Assembly: GCF_009720485.1 (NCBI RefSeq)
Contig: NZ_CP045245.1
Span: forward strand, 1,364,001 to 1,428,000
Length of the DNA stretch: 64,000 bases
Direction of reading: 5' to 3'
From: Cellulomonas sp. JZ18
GTDB taxonomy: Bacteria; Actinomycetota; Actinomycetes; Actinomycetales; Cellulomonadaceae
Below the pieces are notes generated by a model. That model was not told where the DNA came from, ran no database searches, and was given only the letters and a program-made list of their open reading frames with translations. Position 1 is the stretch's first letter. The number at the start of each line of letters is the position of its first letter. Positions 1-8,632 of the stretch are shown in pieces. The position numbers were made by a program, and so were the translations under genes.

Positions 1-2
1 TC

Positions 3-998
3 GGCGACCCGACGCGCCCGTGGCTGGCCGAGCGCCTCGCCGCGCACGGGGCGGACGTCGTCGTCGAGGTCCCCGCGGACGCCGACGCCGTCGTCCGGGA
101 GGCGCTCGGTGTGCTCGCCGGTGCGGCGCCGGCGCGCCCGGCGTCGGCGCCGGAGCCGGCTCCGGCCACCCGCCGCGGCGCGACCGTCGCGGTCTGGGGC
201 CCCACCGGAGCACCCGGCCGCACGTTCGTCGCGGTCAACCTCGCCGCGGAGCTCGCCGCGCTCGAGCACGACGCCCTGCTCGTCGACGCGGACACCTACG
301 GGGGCGTCGTCGCCCAGGTGCTCGGGGTCCTCGACGAGTCGCCCGGCCTGGCCGCCGCCGCCCGTGCCGCCGGCCAGGGCGCCCTGGACCTGCCGTCGCT
401 GGCACGTCTCGCGCCGGTCGTGCTGCCCCGGCTCAGGCTGCTCACGGGCGTCGCGCGCGCCGACCGCTGGCCCGAGCTGCCCGCCTCGTCCACGCAGGAG
501 GTGCTGCGGGTGGCGCGCGGCCTCGCGGACGTGACCGTCGTGGACACGGGGTTCTGCCTCGAGCAGGACGAGGTGCTGAGCTACGACACGCGTGCGCCTG
601 CGCGGAACGCCGCGACCCTCACCGTGCTCGAGCAGGCCGACCTCGTGGTCGTCGTCGGGGCGGCCGACCCCGTGGGCGTCCAGCGCCTCGTGCGTGCGCT
701 CGGCGAGCTCACGGACAGGGGTCTGGGCCTGCAGCGGACGGTCGTGGTCAACCGGCTGCGACCGACGGTGGCGGGAGCGCGGCCCGCGGACGCCGTGACG
801 GCGGCGCTCGCCCGCTACGCCGGCGTGCACGACGTGGTCCTCGTGCCCGACGACCGCGCCGCCGCGGACGCCGCCCTGCTGGAGGGACGCGCCCTGCGCG
901 AGATCGCGCCGGGCTCACCGGCGCGACGTGCGGTCGCGACGCTCGCAGCACGTGTGGCGTCGGAGCTCGCCGTGGAGGCGCGCGTCGCCGCCGTCTGA
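3..998 (+). CDS. CpaE/MinD-like P-loop ATPase, 5' end outside window
   Basis: The reading frame is open from base 3, so the true start lies before the window. The visible 331 residues hold an N-terminal part that may be the end of a CpaE-type receiver-like domain, an Ala/Pro-rich linker, then a ParA/MinD-type domain beginning VAVWGPTGAPGRTFVAVNL. The deviant Walker A is altered: both lysines expected in KGGxGKT are replaced (TGAPGRT). The LLVDADTYGG segment matches the Walker A'/switch region. Such proteins act in septum placement, chromosome or plasmid segregation, or pilus (Flp/Tad) localisation; nothing in the window shows which. The next gene starts 24 bases downstream. Confidence 0.7.
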   Translation, partial: GDPTRPWLAERLAAHGADVVVEVPADADAVVREALGVLAGAAPARPASAPEPAPATRRGATVAVWGPTGAPGRTFVAVNLAAELAALEHDALLVDADTYGGVVAQVLGVLDESPGLAAAARAAGQGALDLPSLARLAPVVLPRLRLLTGVARADRWPELPASSTQEVLRVARGLADVTVVDTGFCLEQDEVLSYDTRAPARNAATLTVLEQADLVVVVGAADPVGVQRLVRALGELTDRGLGLQRTVVVNRLRPTVAGARPADAVTAALARYAGVHDVVLVPDDRAAADAALLEGRALREIAPGSPARRAVATLAARVASELAVEARVAAV

Positions 999-1022
999 CG
1001 CGTGGGACGGCACACTGGGCAC

Positions 1023-1481
1023 GTGCGCGTCTACCTGCCCGTGACCCTCGACGAGCTGCAGGACCCCTCTCCGGTCCTCCTCGCCCCCCGGCCCGCCCAC
1101 GCCGTCACGCCCGCTCTGCGCGCGGCGTGGACCGACGAGGACGAGGAGGGGTGGGAGTACGCGGCGCAGGCGAGCGCCGCGGACGACAGCCTCGCGCTGC
1201 TGGCCGCGCGGCCCGACGCCCCCCGGCTGCGTGTGGTCGTGGCGGCCGACGTGCCCGACGCGTGCGTGGCCGCGGCGTCCGACCCGGCGGTCCCGTCCGC
1301 CGTGGAGGTGGTGTGCGGGGTCGGGCTCGACCAGGTCGCGTCGGTGCACGTCGACGAGCCCGAGGCGGCGGCCGACGTCGCCTCCGCCGCCGCGGGGGAC
1401 GAGGCAGCGGTCGAGCGTCTGGAGGAGCGCGACCTGCTCTGGTACGACGTCACGGAGGTGCGGGACATCCCGCGCGGGTGA
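1023..1481 (+). CDS. DUF6912-like conserved protein
   Basis: A 152-residue acidic soluble protein starting VRVYLPVTLDELQD, with no signal peptide or membrane segment. The opening resembles actinobacterial proteins I recall as DUF6912; the function is unknown. The GTG at 1023 is chosen over an upstream GTG because the conserved opening begins there. A CACACT hexamer ends 7 bases before the GTG, compatible with a leaderless transcript. It follows the CpaE-like gene closely, but that juxtaposition alone does not reveal a role. Confidence 0.6.
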   Translation: MRVYLPVTLDELQDPSPVLLAPRPAHAVTPALRAAWTDEDEEGWEYAAQASAADDSLALLAARPDAPRLRVVVAADVPDACVAAASDPAVPSAVEVVCGVGLDQVASVHVDEPEAAADVASAAAGDEAAVERLEERDLLWYDVTEVRDIPRG

Positions 1482-1527
1482 GGTCCGTCACGAACCGGCC
1501 GTACCGGCCCCGCAGAGACGGTGCCGG

Positions 1528-1558
1528 TTGGACCCGGCCCCCGTCGCTCGGGTAATGT
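1528..1558 (+). promoter_or_regulatory. Candidate promoter for tRNA-Gln
   Basis: TTGGAC at 1528-1533 and TAATGT at 1553-1558 with a 19-base spacer. The spacing is long and the tRNA begins about 118 bases downstream, so this is only a candidate. Confidence 0.3.
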
Positions 1559-1675
1559 TCACGGCCGGTGCGGCGCCCACGGGTGCGGCACCACGGAGCT
1601 GCGGACGCCACGGCGTGCGACCCGGACGCCGACCTCGTCGGCCGACGGCGGCGCATCGGTGCAGGTCACAGCCCC

Positions 1676-1747
1676 TGGGGTATGGTGTAATTGGCAGCAC
1701 GACTGATTCTGGTTCAGTTAGTCTAGGTTCGAGTCCTGGTACCCCAG
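1676..1747 (+). tRNA. tRNA-Gln (CTG anticodon)
   Basis: The acceptor stem TGGGGTA (1676-1682) pairs with TACCCCA (1740-1746). The anticodon stem ACTGA/TCAGT encloses the loop TTCTGGT, giving anticodon CTG (Gln). A GGTTCGAGTCC T-loop segment is present. CCA is not encoded. The length is 72 bases. Confidence 0.95.
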
Positions 1748-1821
1748 CGCAACCCGCGGAGCGATCCGTGGGTGGCTCGGACACCCGTCGTACGCGGCGG
1801 ACCGGGCGCCTCGGCCGAGTT

Positions 1822-1850
1822 TTCGACTCGGACGGGAAGTCCGGTAGAGT
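1822..1850 (+). promoter_or_regulatory. Probable promoter of tRNA-Glu
   Basis: TTCGAC (1822-1827) and TAGAGT (1845-1850) are separated by exactly 17 bases and lie 37 bases before the tRNA. This is a good housekeeping-type match for this GC-rich DNA. Confidence 0.55.
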
Positions 1851-1886
1851 GTCACCACGGCACACGGCCTACGGGTCGTGAGCAAG

Positions 1887-1959
1887 GCCCCCGTTGTGTA
1901 GCGGCCTAGCACGCCGCCCTCTCACGGCGGTAGCGCCGGTTCGAATCCGGTCGGGGGTA
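1887..1959 (+). tRNA. tRNA-Glu (CTC anticodon)
   Basis: The acceptor stem GCCCCCG (1887-1893) pairs with CGGGGGT (1952-1958), with discriminator A at 1959. The anticodon stem CCGCC/GGCGG encloses the loop CTCTCAC, giving anticodon CTC (Glu). The T arm GCCGGTTCGAATCCGGT is typical. Length 73 bases, no encoded CCA. Confidence 0.95.
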
Positions 1960-1964
1960 CGTCC

Positions 1965-1996
1965 GAGGCCCGGTCACCATCAGGTGACCGGGCCTC
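1965..1996 (+). terminator. Hairpin terminator after tRNA-Glu
   Basis: A perfect 14-bp inverted repeat (GAGGCCCGGTCACC and its complement) with an ATCA loop begins 5 bases after the tRNA. It is followed by TGTCGTTG, not a strong T run. The following 247 bases up to the ndgR stop show no gene I can support. Confidence 0.75.
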
Positions 1997-2243
1997 TGTC
2001 GTTGCGCCCGCCGTCCACCCTGAGGCTCCTGCGTGCGGGGCAGCGGAGGGCGGGACGGTGAGGGAGGGGGCGGGGTGTGTCGGTCGGGGCCCACCGGCGA
2101 ACCGCCTGCACGTGTCACTCCCCGCGGCCGGGGAGGGCTCCCGCGACGCGCAGCGGAGCGCCCCGGCCGTTCGTCGCCGGGACGCCCCGTCGTTCCTGCG
2201 CCGTGCCTCGCCGCGGGCGAGGGCCGCGTGCCGTGCCGCCCGG

Positions 2244-2963
2244 TCAGTCCGCCGTGCGGCGCAGCACCTCGGTGAGCCGGTTCGCGGCCGAGACGACCGC
2301 CGCGGCGTGCAGCCGGCCGGGCTGGCGCGAGAGGCGCTCGAGCGGGCCCGAGACCGACACGGCGGCGACGACACGGCCCGACGGCCCGCGGACGGGGGCC
2401 GAGACGGAGGCCACGCCGACCTCGCGCTCGGACACCGACTGGGCCCACCCGCGGCGGCGCACGCCGGACAGGATCGTCGCCGTGAACTTGGCGCCCTGCA
2501 GGCCGCGGTGCAGGCGGTCCGGCTCCTCCCACGCGAGCAGGACCTGCGCGGCGGAGCCGGCCTGCATGGTCAGCGTCGCGCCGACCGGGATCGAGTCGCG
2601 CAGCCCGATGGGCCGCTCGGCGGCGGCGACGCAGATGCGCTGGTCCCCCTGGCGGCGGTACAGCTGCGCGCTCTCGCCCGTGTGGTCGCGCAGCAGCGCC
2701 AGCACCGGTCCCGCGGCGGCGAGCAGGCGGTCCTCGCCGGCGGCCGTCGAGAGCTCCGACAGGCGCGGGCCGAGGATGAACCGGCCCTGCAGGTCGCGGG
2801 CGACGAGCCGGTGGTGCTCGAGCGCGACGGCGAGGCGGTGGGCGGTCGGACGCGCGAGGTGGGTGGCGGCGACGAGCTGGGCGAGCGTCGCCGGTCCGGC
2901 CTCGAGAGCGCTCAGCACCGAGGCGGCCTTGTCCAGCACGCCGACTCCGCTAGAGTTGTCCAT
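2244..2963 (-). CDS. ndgR: IclR-family regulator, NdgR/LtbR type
   Basis: A 239-residue protein with an N-terminal winged helix-turn-helix (residues about 8-65, including [19 protein letters not shown]) and a C-terminal IclR effector domain (about 75-235). Its position divergent from leuCD is the hallmark of NdgR of Streptomyces and LtbR of Corynebacterium, known regulators of leucine and other amino-acid biosynthesis; the functional assignment is inferred from family and synteny. The ATG has no ribosome binding site. A promoter with TTGCAT at 2993-2998 and CAATAT at 2970-2975 (minus strand, 17-base spacer) would start transcription at or next to this ATG, so the mRNA is probably leaderless. 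Confidence 0.9.
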   Translation of the reverse strand: MDNSSGVGVLDKAASVLSALEAGPATLAQLVAATHLARPTAHRLAVALEHHRLVARDLQGRFILGPRLSELSTAAGEDRLLAAAGPVLALLRDHTGESAQLYRRQGDQRICVAAAERPIGLRDSIPVGATLTMQAGSAAQVLLAWEEPDRLHRGLQGAKFTATILSGVRRRGWAQSVSEREVGVASVSAPVRGPSGRVVAAVSVSGPLERLSRQPGRLHAAAVVSAANRLTEVLRRTAD

Positions 2964-2969
2964 GGTTCG

Positions 2970-2998
2970 ATATTGCCGTCTCGGTCAGTGAGATGCAA
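2970..2998 (-). promoter_or_regulatory. Leaderless ndgR promoter
   Basis: On the minus strand, -35 TTGCAT and -10 CAATAT with a 17-base spacer. The predicted start site coincides with the ndgR ATG at 2963. It lies inside the inverted repeat at 2974-3005, which fits autoregulation. Confidence 0.6.
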
Positions 2999-3005
2999 GA
3001 CGGCA
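2974..3005. promoter_or_regulatory. Candidate NdgR operator, inverted repeat
   Basis: TGCCGTCT at 2974-2981 and its exact complement AGACGGCA at 2998-3005, with half-site centres 24 bp apart. It lies in the short gap between divergent ndgR and leuC and overlaps the ndgR promoter. Binding by NdgR is inferred from position only. Confidence 0.5.
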
Positions 3006-3079
3006 CGCAGGACGCCCGCCCGAGACCCGGTCGCGGGCGACGACCGGGAGCCCCCGCCCGGAGGAGAGGAACTGAGGAC

Positions 3080-4543
3080 ATGGCCGGCACGCTGGCGGAG
3101 AAGGTCTGGGACGCGCACGTGGTGCGCCGCGGCACGAACGGCGCCCCCGACCTGCTGTACATCGACCTGCACCTGGTCCACGAGGTGACCAGCCCGCAGG
3201 CCTTCGAGGGCCTGCGGCTCGCGGGCCGCCCGGTCCGCCGTCCGGACCTCACGATCGCCACCGAGGACCACAACACCCCGACGCTCGACATCGACCGGCC
3301 GATCGCCGACACGACGAGCCGGACGCAGATCGAGACGCTGCGCCGCAACGCGGCCGAGTTCGGCGTGCGCATCCACTCCCTCGGCGACGCGGACCAGGGC
3401 ATCGTCCACCAGGTGGGCCCGCAGCTCGGCCTCACGCAGCCCGGCCTGACGGTGGTCTGCGGCGACTCGCACACGTCGACCCACGGCGCGTTCGGCGCGC
3501 TGGCGTTCGGCATCGGGACGAGCGAGGTCGAGCACGTGCTCGCCACGCAGACCCTCCCGCTGGCGCCCTTCAAGACCATGGCGATCACCGTCAACGGTCA
3601 GCTTCCCCCCGGTGCGACGGCCAAGGACATCATCCTCGCGATCATCGCGAAGATCGGCACGGGCGGCGGGCAGGGCTACGTCCTCGAGTACCGCGGCGAG
3701 GCCATCCGGTCCCTCTCGATGGAGGGCCGCATGACCATCTGCAACATGTCGATCGAGGCCGGTGCGCGCGCCGGCATGATCGCGCCCGACGAGACGACCT
3801 TCGAGTACCTCAAGGGCCGCCCGCACGCGCCCGAGGGCGCCGACTGGGACGCGGCGGTCGAGTACTGGCGCACGCTGCGCACGGACGACGACGCCGTCTT
3901 CGACGCCGAGGTCGTCCTGGAGGCGGCCGACCTCGAGCCGTTCGTCACGTGGGGCACGAACCCGGGCCAGGGCCTGCCGCTGTCGGGCTCGGTCCCGGTG
4001 CCCGAGGAGATCGCCGACGCGAACGAGCGCGTCGCGGCCGAGCGCGCCATCGAGTACATGGGTCTGACGCCCGGCCAGCCGCTGCGGTCGATCAAGGTGG
4101 ACACGGTCTTCATCGGCTCGTGCACCAACGGCCGCATCGAGGACCTGCGCGCGGTCGCCAAGCTCGTCGAGGGGCGCAAGAAGGCCGACGACGTGCGCGT
4201 GCTCGTCGTGCCGTCCTCGGCGCGCGTGCGCCTGCAGGCCGAGGCCGAGGGCCTGGACAAGATCTTCCTCGACTTCGGCGCCGAGTGGCGCAACGCGGGC
4301 TGCTCGATGTGCCTGGGCATGAACCCGGACCAGCTCGCGCCGGGGGAGCGCTCGGCCTCCACGTCGAACCGCAACTTCGAGGGCCGGCAGGGCAAGGGCG
4401 GCCGGACGCACCTGGTCTCGCCGATCGTCGCCGCCGCGACCGCGATCCGCGGCACGCTCTCGTCCGTCGCCGACCTCGGCCCGGACGTCCCCGTGCCCGA
4501 CGGCAGCCCGCTCGTGCGCACCGACGCGCTGCAGTCCGCCTGA
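3080..4543 (+). CDS. leuC: 3-isopropylmalate dehydratase large subunit
   Basis: A 487-residue aconitase-superfamily protein that, with LeuD, isomerises 2-isopropylmalate to 3-isopropylmalate in leucine biosynthesis. The aconitase signature [19 protein letters not shown] is present, and the [4Fe-4S] cysteines lie in IGSCTNGR and in [11 protein letters not shown]. The ATG at 3080 follows a GGAGAGGA ribosome binding site; the open frame upstream lacks family sequence. leuD follows after 30 bases, so the two form an operon, probably controlled by the divergent NdgR regulator. Confidence 0.98.
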   Translation: MAGTLAEKVWDAHVVRRGTNGAPDLLYIDLHLVHEVTSPQAFEGLRLAGRPVRRPDLTIATEDHNTPTLDIDRPIADTTSRTQIETLRRNAAEFGVRIHSLGDADQGIVHQVGPQLGLTQPGLTVVCGDSHTSTHGAFGALAFGIGTSEVEHVLATQTLPLAPFKTMAITVNGQLPPGATAKDIILAIIAKIGTGGGQGYVLEYRGEAIRSLSMEGRMTICNMSIEAGARAGMIAPDETTFEYLKGRPHAPEGADWDAAVEYWRTLRTDDDAVFDAEVVLEAADLEPFVTWGTNPGQGLPLSGSVPVPEEIADANERVAAERAIEYMGLTPGQPLRSIKVDTVFIGSCTNGRIEDLRAVAKLVEGRKKADDVRVLVVPSSARVRLQAEAEGLDKIFLDFGAEWRNAGCSMCLGMNPDQLAPGERSASTSNRNFEGRQGKGGRTHLVSPIVAAATAIRGTLSSVADLGPDVPVPDGSPLVRTDALQSA

Positions 4544-4573
4544 CGCCTCTCGACCCCGGACAGGAACACCGCC

Positions 4574-5242
4574 ATGGAGAAGTTCACCCAGCACACCGGC
4601 GTCGGCGTCCCGCTGCGGCGCAGCAACGTCGACACCGACCAGATCATCCCGGCCGTCTACCTCAAGCGGGTCACGCGCACGGGCTTCGAGGACGCGCTGT
4701 TCGCGGCGTGGCGGGGCGACCCGTCGTTCGTCCTCAACCAGGACGCGTACCGTGCCGGCTCGGTCCTGGTGGCCGGCCCCGACTTCGGCACCGGGTCCTC
4801 GCGCGAGCACGCGGTGTGGGCGCTGAAGGACTACGGCTTCCGCGTCGTGATCTCCTCGCGCTTCGCGGACATCTTCCGCGGCAACTCGGGCAAGCAGGGC
4901 CTGCTCGCGGCGCAGGTCGCGCAGGAGGACGTCGAGCTGCTGTGGAAGGTCCTCGAGACCCGGCCGGGCACCGAGGTGACCGTCGACCTCGACGCGCGGA
5001 CGGTGACGTGCGACGACGTCGTCGTGCCGTTCCACGTCGACGACTACACGCGCTGGCGCCTCATGGAGGGCCTCGACGACATCGGCCTGACGCTCCAGCA
5101 CGCGGACGAGATCACCGCGTTCGAGGAGCGGCGCGAGGCGTGGCGCCCGCGCACGCTGCCGGCGAAGCACCTGCCGCCCGTCGAGGTGCGCCCTGCGCGT
5201 CCGGTGGTCGGGCTCGAGCTGGGTGCGACGCGCCGCGGGTGA
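4574..5242 (+). CDS. leuD: 3-isopropylmalate dehydratase small subunit
   Basis: A 222-residue swivel-domain subunit that assembles with LeuC. Family features include [17 protein letters not shown] near the N-terminus, [14 protein letters not shown] and the [17 protein letters not shown] segment. The length is slightly above the usual 195-200 residues because of a C-terminal extension rich in Arg and Pro. It is co-transcribed with leuC. Confidence 0.98.
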   Translation: MEKFTQHTGVGVPLRRSNVDTDQIIPAVYLKRVTRTGFEDALFAAWRGDPSFVLNQDAYRAGSVLVAGPDFGTGSSREHAVWALKDYGFRVVISSRFADIFRGNSGKQGLLAAQVAQEDVELLWKVLETRPGTEVTVDLDARTVTCDDVVVPFHVDDYTRWRLMEGLDDIGLTLQHADEITAFEERREAWRPRTLPAKHLPPVEVRPARPVVGLELGATRRG

Positions 5243-5286
5243 CGCGCCACCCCGACGCGTGACGGTGCACCTCCCGGACCCGCCGC

Positions 5287-5364
5287 TACCGTGGCCTCGT
5301 GCGCGGTGGTCGCGCGGGTCCGGGAGGAGCACGTCGCCCCCCCGGGTCCCCACGAGGGATGTGA
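5287..5364 (+). other. Possible 21-codon leaderless ORF upstream of murA
   Basis: TACCGT (5287-5292) lies 7 bases before a GTG at 5299, the same geometry as the leaderless genes here. The GTG opens a 21-codon frame (VRGGRAGPGGARRPPGSPRG and one Met) ending with TGA at 5362-5364, 73 bases before murA. It could be a leader peptide or chance; there is no homology evidence. Confidence 0.25.
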
Positions 5365-5437
5365 GAGTTTCGCGAGGACCGTGCACGCCGCGACCGCGGT
5401 GGCGCGGCGCGGTCGCGGCGTAGGGGAGCATGGGACC

Positions 5438-6769
5438 ATGACCGACCTGCTGTACGTCGACGGTGGCAACCCCCTGCGCGGGGAGATCACCGTCCGCGGC
5501 GCCAAGAACTTCGTCTCCAAGGCGATGGTCGCCGCGCTCCTGGGCGAGACCCCGAGCGAGCTGCGCAACGTCCCGCAGATCCGCGACGTGGCCGTCGTCA
5601 CCGGGCTGCTCGAGCTGCACGGCGTCCGGGTGCACGCGGACGCCGAGGCCGGCGTCCTGCGGCTCGACCCGACCGACGTCGAGCAGGCGCACGTCGCCGA
5701 CATCGACGCGCACGCGGGATCGAGCCGGATCCCGATCCTGTTCTGCGGCCCGCTGCTGCACCGGCTGGGCGAGGCGTTCATCCCGGACCTGGGCGGGTGT
5801 CGGATCGGCGACCGGCCGATCAACTACCACCTCGACATCCTGCGCCAGTTCGGTGCCGTCGTGGACAAGACGCACAACGGCATCCACATCCGCGCCCCGC
5901 GCCGGCTGCAGGGCACGAAGATCGCGCTGCCGTACCCGAGCGTCGGCGCCACCGAGCAGCTGCTGCTGACGGCGGTCCGCGCCGAGGGCATCACGGAGCT
6001 GTCGAACGCGGCGATCGAGCCCGAGATCATGGACCTGATCAACGTCCTGCAGAAGATGGGCGCGATCATCTCGGTCGCCACGGACCGCGTGATCCGGATC
6101 GAGGGCGTCGACCGCCTGGTCGGCTTCCAGCACACCGCGCTCGCGGACCGCATCGAGGCCGCGTCCTGGGCCTCGGCGGCGCTGGCGACCGGCGGCGACG
6201 TGTACGTGCGCGGCGCCACGCAGCCGGAGATGACGACGTTCCTCAACACCTTCCGCAAGGTCGGTGGCGAGTTCACGATCGACGACGAGGGCATCCGGTT
6301 CTTCCACCCGGGCGGCGACCTCAGCTCGATCCAGCTCGAGACGGACGTGCACCCCGGCTTCATGACCGACTGGCAGCAGCCGCTCGTCGTCGCGCTCACG
6401 CAGGCGCGCGGGCTGTCGATCGTGCACGAGACGGTGTACGAGAACCGGTTCGGCTTCGTCGACGCGCTGCTCGGCATGGGCGCGACGATCCAGGTCTACA
6501 AGGAGTGCCTGGGCGGGCGGCCCTGCCGCTTCGGCCAGCGGAACTTCTACCACTCCGCCGTGATCTCGGGACCGACGCCGCTGTCCGCGGCCGACATCGA
6601 GGTGCCGGACCTGCGTGGCGGGTTCAGCCACCTCATCGCGGCGCTCACGGCGAAGGGGCAGTCGTCCGTGCGCGGCATCAGCCTCATCGACCGCGGCTAC
6701 GAGCGCTTCACCGAGAAGCTCGAGGCGCTCGGCGCGCAGTTCAGCCGGGAGTCCGCGCCCGTGCACTGA
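5438..6769 (+). CDS. murA: UDP-N-acetylglucosamine 1-carboxyvinyltransferase
   Basis: A 443-residue EPSP-synthase-fold enzyme for the first committed step of peptidoglycan synthesis, transfer of enolpyruvate from PEP to UDP-GlcNAc. The N-terminal RGAKNFVSKAMVAALL carries the conserved Lys-Asn pair. LGGCRIGDRPINYHLD has the catalytic Cys (the fosfomycin target position), so intrinsic resistance by a Cys-to-Asp change is not expected. The ATG at 5438 is preceded by GGGGAG at 5423-5428; the longer open frame from 5291 lacks family sequence. A strong hairpin follows the stop. Confidence 0.97.
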   Translation: MTDLLYVDGGNPLRGEITVRGAKNFVSKAMVAALLGETPSELRNVPQIRDVAVVTGLLELHGVRVHADAEAGVLRLDPTDVEQAHVADIDAHAGSSRIPILFCGPLLHRLGEAFIPDLGGCRIGDRPINYHLDILRQFGAVVDKTHNGIHIRAPRRLQGTKIALPYPSVGATEQLLLTAVRAEGITELSNAAIEPEIMDLINVLQKMGAIISVATDRVIRIEGVDRLVGFQHTALADRIEAASWASAALATGGDVYVRGATQPEMTTFLNTFRKVGGEFTIDDEGIRFFHPGGDLSSIQLETDVHPGFMTDWQQPLVVALTQARGLSIVHETVYENRFGFVDALLGMGATIQVYKECLGGRPCRFGQRNFYHSAVISGPTPLSAADIEVPDLRGGFSHLIAALTAKGQSSVRGISLIDRGYERFTEKLEALGAQFSRESAPVH

Positions 6770-6782
6770 CCCACCGGCACCC

Positions 6783-6822
6783 GCACGGGGCCGGCCGCGC
6801 GTCCGCGTGGCCGGCCCCGTGC
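6783..6822 (+). terminator. Hairpin terminator after murA
   Basis: GCACGGGGCCGGCC (6783-6796) and its perfect complement (6809-6822) with a 12-base loop, just after the murA stop. No T run. It separates murA from the acyltransferase, which has its own -10. Confidence 0.65.
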
Positions 6823-6832
6823 GCGCGGCGGC

Positions 6833-6838
6833 TACGAT
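6833..6838 (+). promoter_or_regulatory. -10 of the acyltransferase/gpsA promoter
   Basis: TACGAT ends 9 bases before the GTG at 6847, implying a leader of only about 2 bases. No clear -35 was identified. Confidence 0.45.
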
Positions 6839-6846
6839 CCTGTCCC

Positions 6847-7568
6847 GTGCCGTCGCCGCTGCGCTCCAACCGTGCCTACCGCAACGTCGCGCGCATCGTG
6901 CGGCCGTTCCTGTTCGCGACGACGCGGGCCGACTGGCGCGGCGCGGAGCACCTGCCCTCGGACCGCGGGTTCATCGCGGCGTCCAACCACATGACCGAGG
7001 TCGACCCGCTGACCCTCGCGCACTTCCTGTGGGACCACGGGCACGTGCCGCGCATCCTGGCCAAGGCCTCGCTCTTCTCCGTGCCCGTCGTCGGGCCCGC
7101 GCTGCGCGCGACCGGGCAGATCCCCGTGCACCGCGAGACCGCCGCCGCGGGGGACTCGCTGCGCTCGGCCGTGGAGGCCCTGCAGGCCGGCGAGTGCGTG
7201 GCCGTCTTCCCGGAGGGCACGCTGACGCGCGACCCCGACCTGTGGCCCATGGTCGCCCGCACCGGCGTGGCGCGGCTCGCGCTGACCACGCGCGCCCCCG
7301 TCGTGCCCATCGCGCAGTGGGGGCCCCAGGACCTGCTCGCGCGGTACGGCAAGGTGCTGCGTCCCGTCCCCCGCAAGAAGGTCACGGTGGTCGCGGGACC
7401 GCCGGTCGACCTCGACGACCTCTACGACCGCCCCCAGGACGCGGCGACGCTGCGCGAGGCGACCGCGCGCGTCATGACCGCGATCACCCGGCAGCTCGAG
7501 CAGGTCCGCGGCGAGCAGGCGCCCGCGGAGCCGTTCGACGTCCGGCGCCGCCGCGCTGCGTCGGCTGA
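6847..7568 (+). CDS. Lysophospholipid acyltransferase (PlsC-like), 3' end in doubt
   Basis: A 1-acylglycerol-3-phosphate O-acyltransferase-like protein of glycerophospholipid synthesis. The NHMTEVDP segment is a variant of the NHxxxxD catalytic motif, and VFPEGTLTRD matches the substrate-binding FPEG motif. Oddly, the frame read from the GTG has no stop near the expected end: it stays open across all of gpsA to 9204, which would give about 785 residues, the latter part Arg/Gly-rich and meaningless. A TGA at 7566-7568 in the frame reached after one missing base would give about 240 residues, the usual size. I list that end; a consensus deletion between about 7535 and 7565 is likely. Confidence 0.75.
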
Positions 7569-7582
7569 GGGCAGGAGCAGGC

Positions 7583-8602
7583 GTGAGCGCGACGGGGGAG
7601 GGCCTGCACGCCGCCGTACTCGGCTCCGGCAGCTGGGGGACCACGTTCGCCGCGGTGATGGCCGACGCGGGCTGCTCCGTCACGGTCTGGGGACGGGACG
7701 CCGCGACCGTGCGCGAGATCGCCGAGGAGCGCCGCAACAGCCGCTACCTGCCGGGCATCGAGCTGCCCGCGGGCGTGACGGCGACGGCGGACCCCCGGGA
7801 GGCGGTGCGCGGGGCGGACGTCGTGGCGGTCGCCGTGCCCTCGCAGCAGGCCCGTGCGGTGCTCGTGCCGCTGGCGGACGCGATCGGCCCCGACACCGTC
7901 GTCGTCTCGCTGATGAAGGGTGTGGAGCTCGACACCGACCGCCGCATGAGCGAGGTCGTGGCCGAGAGCCTGCGGGTGCCGGCGGAGCGCGTCGCGGTGC
8001 TCTCCGGGCCCAACCTCGCGCGCGAGATCGCGCTGCGGCAGCCGACCGCGACCGTCGTCGCCTCGACGAGCGACGCGACCGCGCGGCTCGTCGCGCGGGC
8101 CTGCGCGTCCTCCTACTTCCGCCCGTACACGAACCCGGACGTGGTCGGGGTGGAGCTGTGCGGTGCGGTGAAGAACGTGATCGCGCTCGCCGTCGGGATC
8201 TCGCAGGGCCGCGGGATGGGCTACAACACCATGGCGACGGTCATCACGCGCGGGCTCGTCGAGATCACCCGGCTCGGTCTGGCCCTCGGCGCCGACGCCG
8301 ACACGTTCCCGGGCCTGGCGGGCATGGGCGACCTCATGGCCACGTGCGCGTCCCCGGACTCGCGCAACCACAGCCTGGGCGTGCACATCGGACGCGGCAT
8401 GAGCCTCGACGAGGCGCTGGTCGCGACCGGCGGCACGGCCGAGGGCGTGAAGTCGTGCCGCTCGGTGCTCGAGCTGGCCACGTCGCTCGGCGTCGACATG
8501 CCGATCACGGCCGCCGTCGTCCAGGTGCTCCACGAGGGGCTGCCGGTCGACCGGCTCGCCGGGCTGCTGCTCGCGCGGCCGCACAAGGCCGAGGGCGTCT
8601 GA
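7583..8602 (+). CDS. gpsA: NAD(P)-dependent glycerol-3-phosphate dehydrogenase
   Basis: A 339-residue enzyme reducing dihydroxyacetone phosphate to sn-glycerol 3-phosphate for phospholipids. The N-terminal nucleotide-binding motif is [17 protein letters not shown]. The catalytic-domain Lys lies in [13 protein letters not shown], and a [16 protein letters not shown] segment is conserved. GTG at 7583 is the start. It follows the acyltransferase after about 15 bases, so both glycerolipid genes are probably co-transcribed. Confidence 0.97.
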   Translation: MSATGEGLHAAVLGSGSWGTTFAAVMADAGCSVTVWGRDAATVREIAEERRNSRYLPGIELPAGVTATADPREAVRGADVVAVAVPSQQARAVLVPLADAIGPDTVVVSLMKGVELDTDRRMSEVVAESLRVPAERVAVLSGPNLAREIALRQPTATVVASTSDATARLVARACASSYFRPYTNPDVVGVELCGAVKNVIALAVGISQGRGMGYNTMATVITRGLVEITRLGLALGADADTFPGLAGMGDLMATCASPDSRNHSLGVHIGRGMSLDEALVATGGTAEGVKSCRSVLELATSLGVDMPITAAVVQVLHEGLPVDRLAGLLLARPHKAEGV

Positions 8603-8632
8603 CCGGCGGGGCGGCGGCGGCCCACCCGAGGG

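Noticed and set aside
2912..6766. Minus-strand open frame of 1284 codons opposite leuCD and murA
   Set aside because: Arg/Asp/Gly-rich composition, no family motifs, entirely antisense to well-supported genes; a GC-rich shadow.
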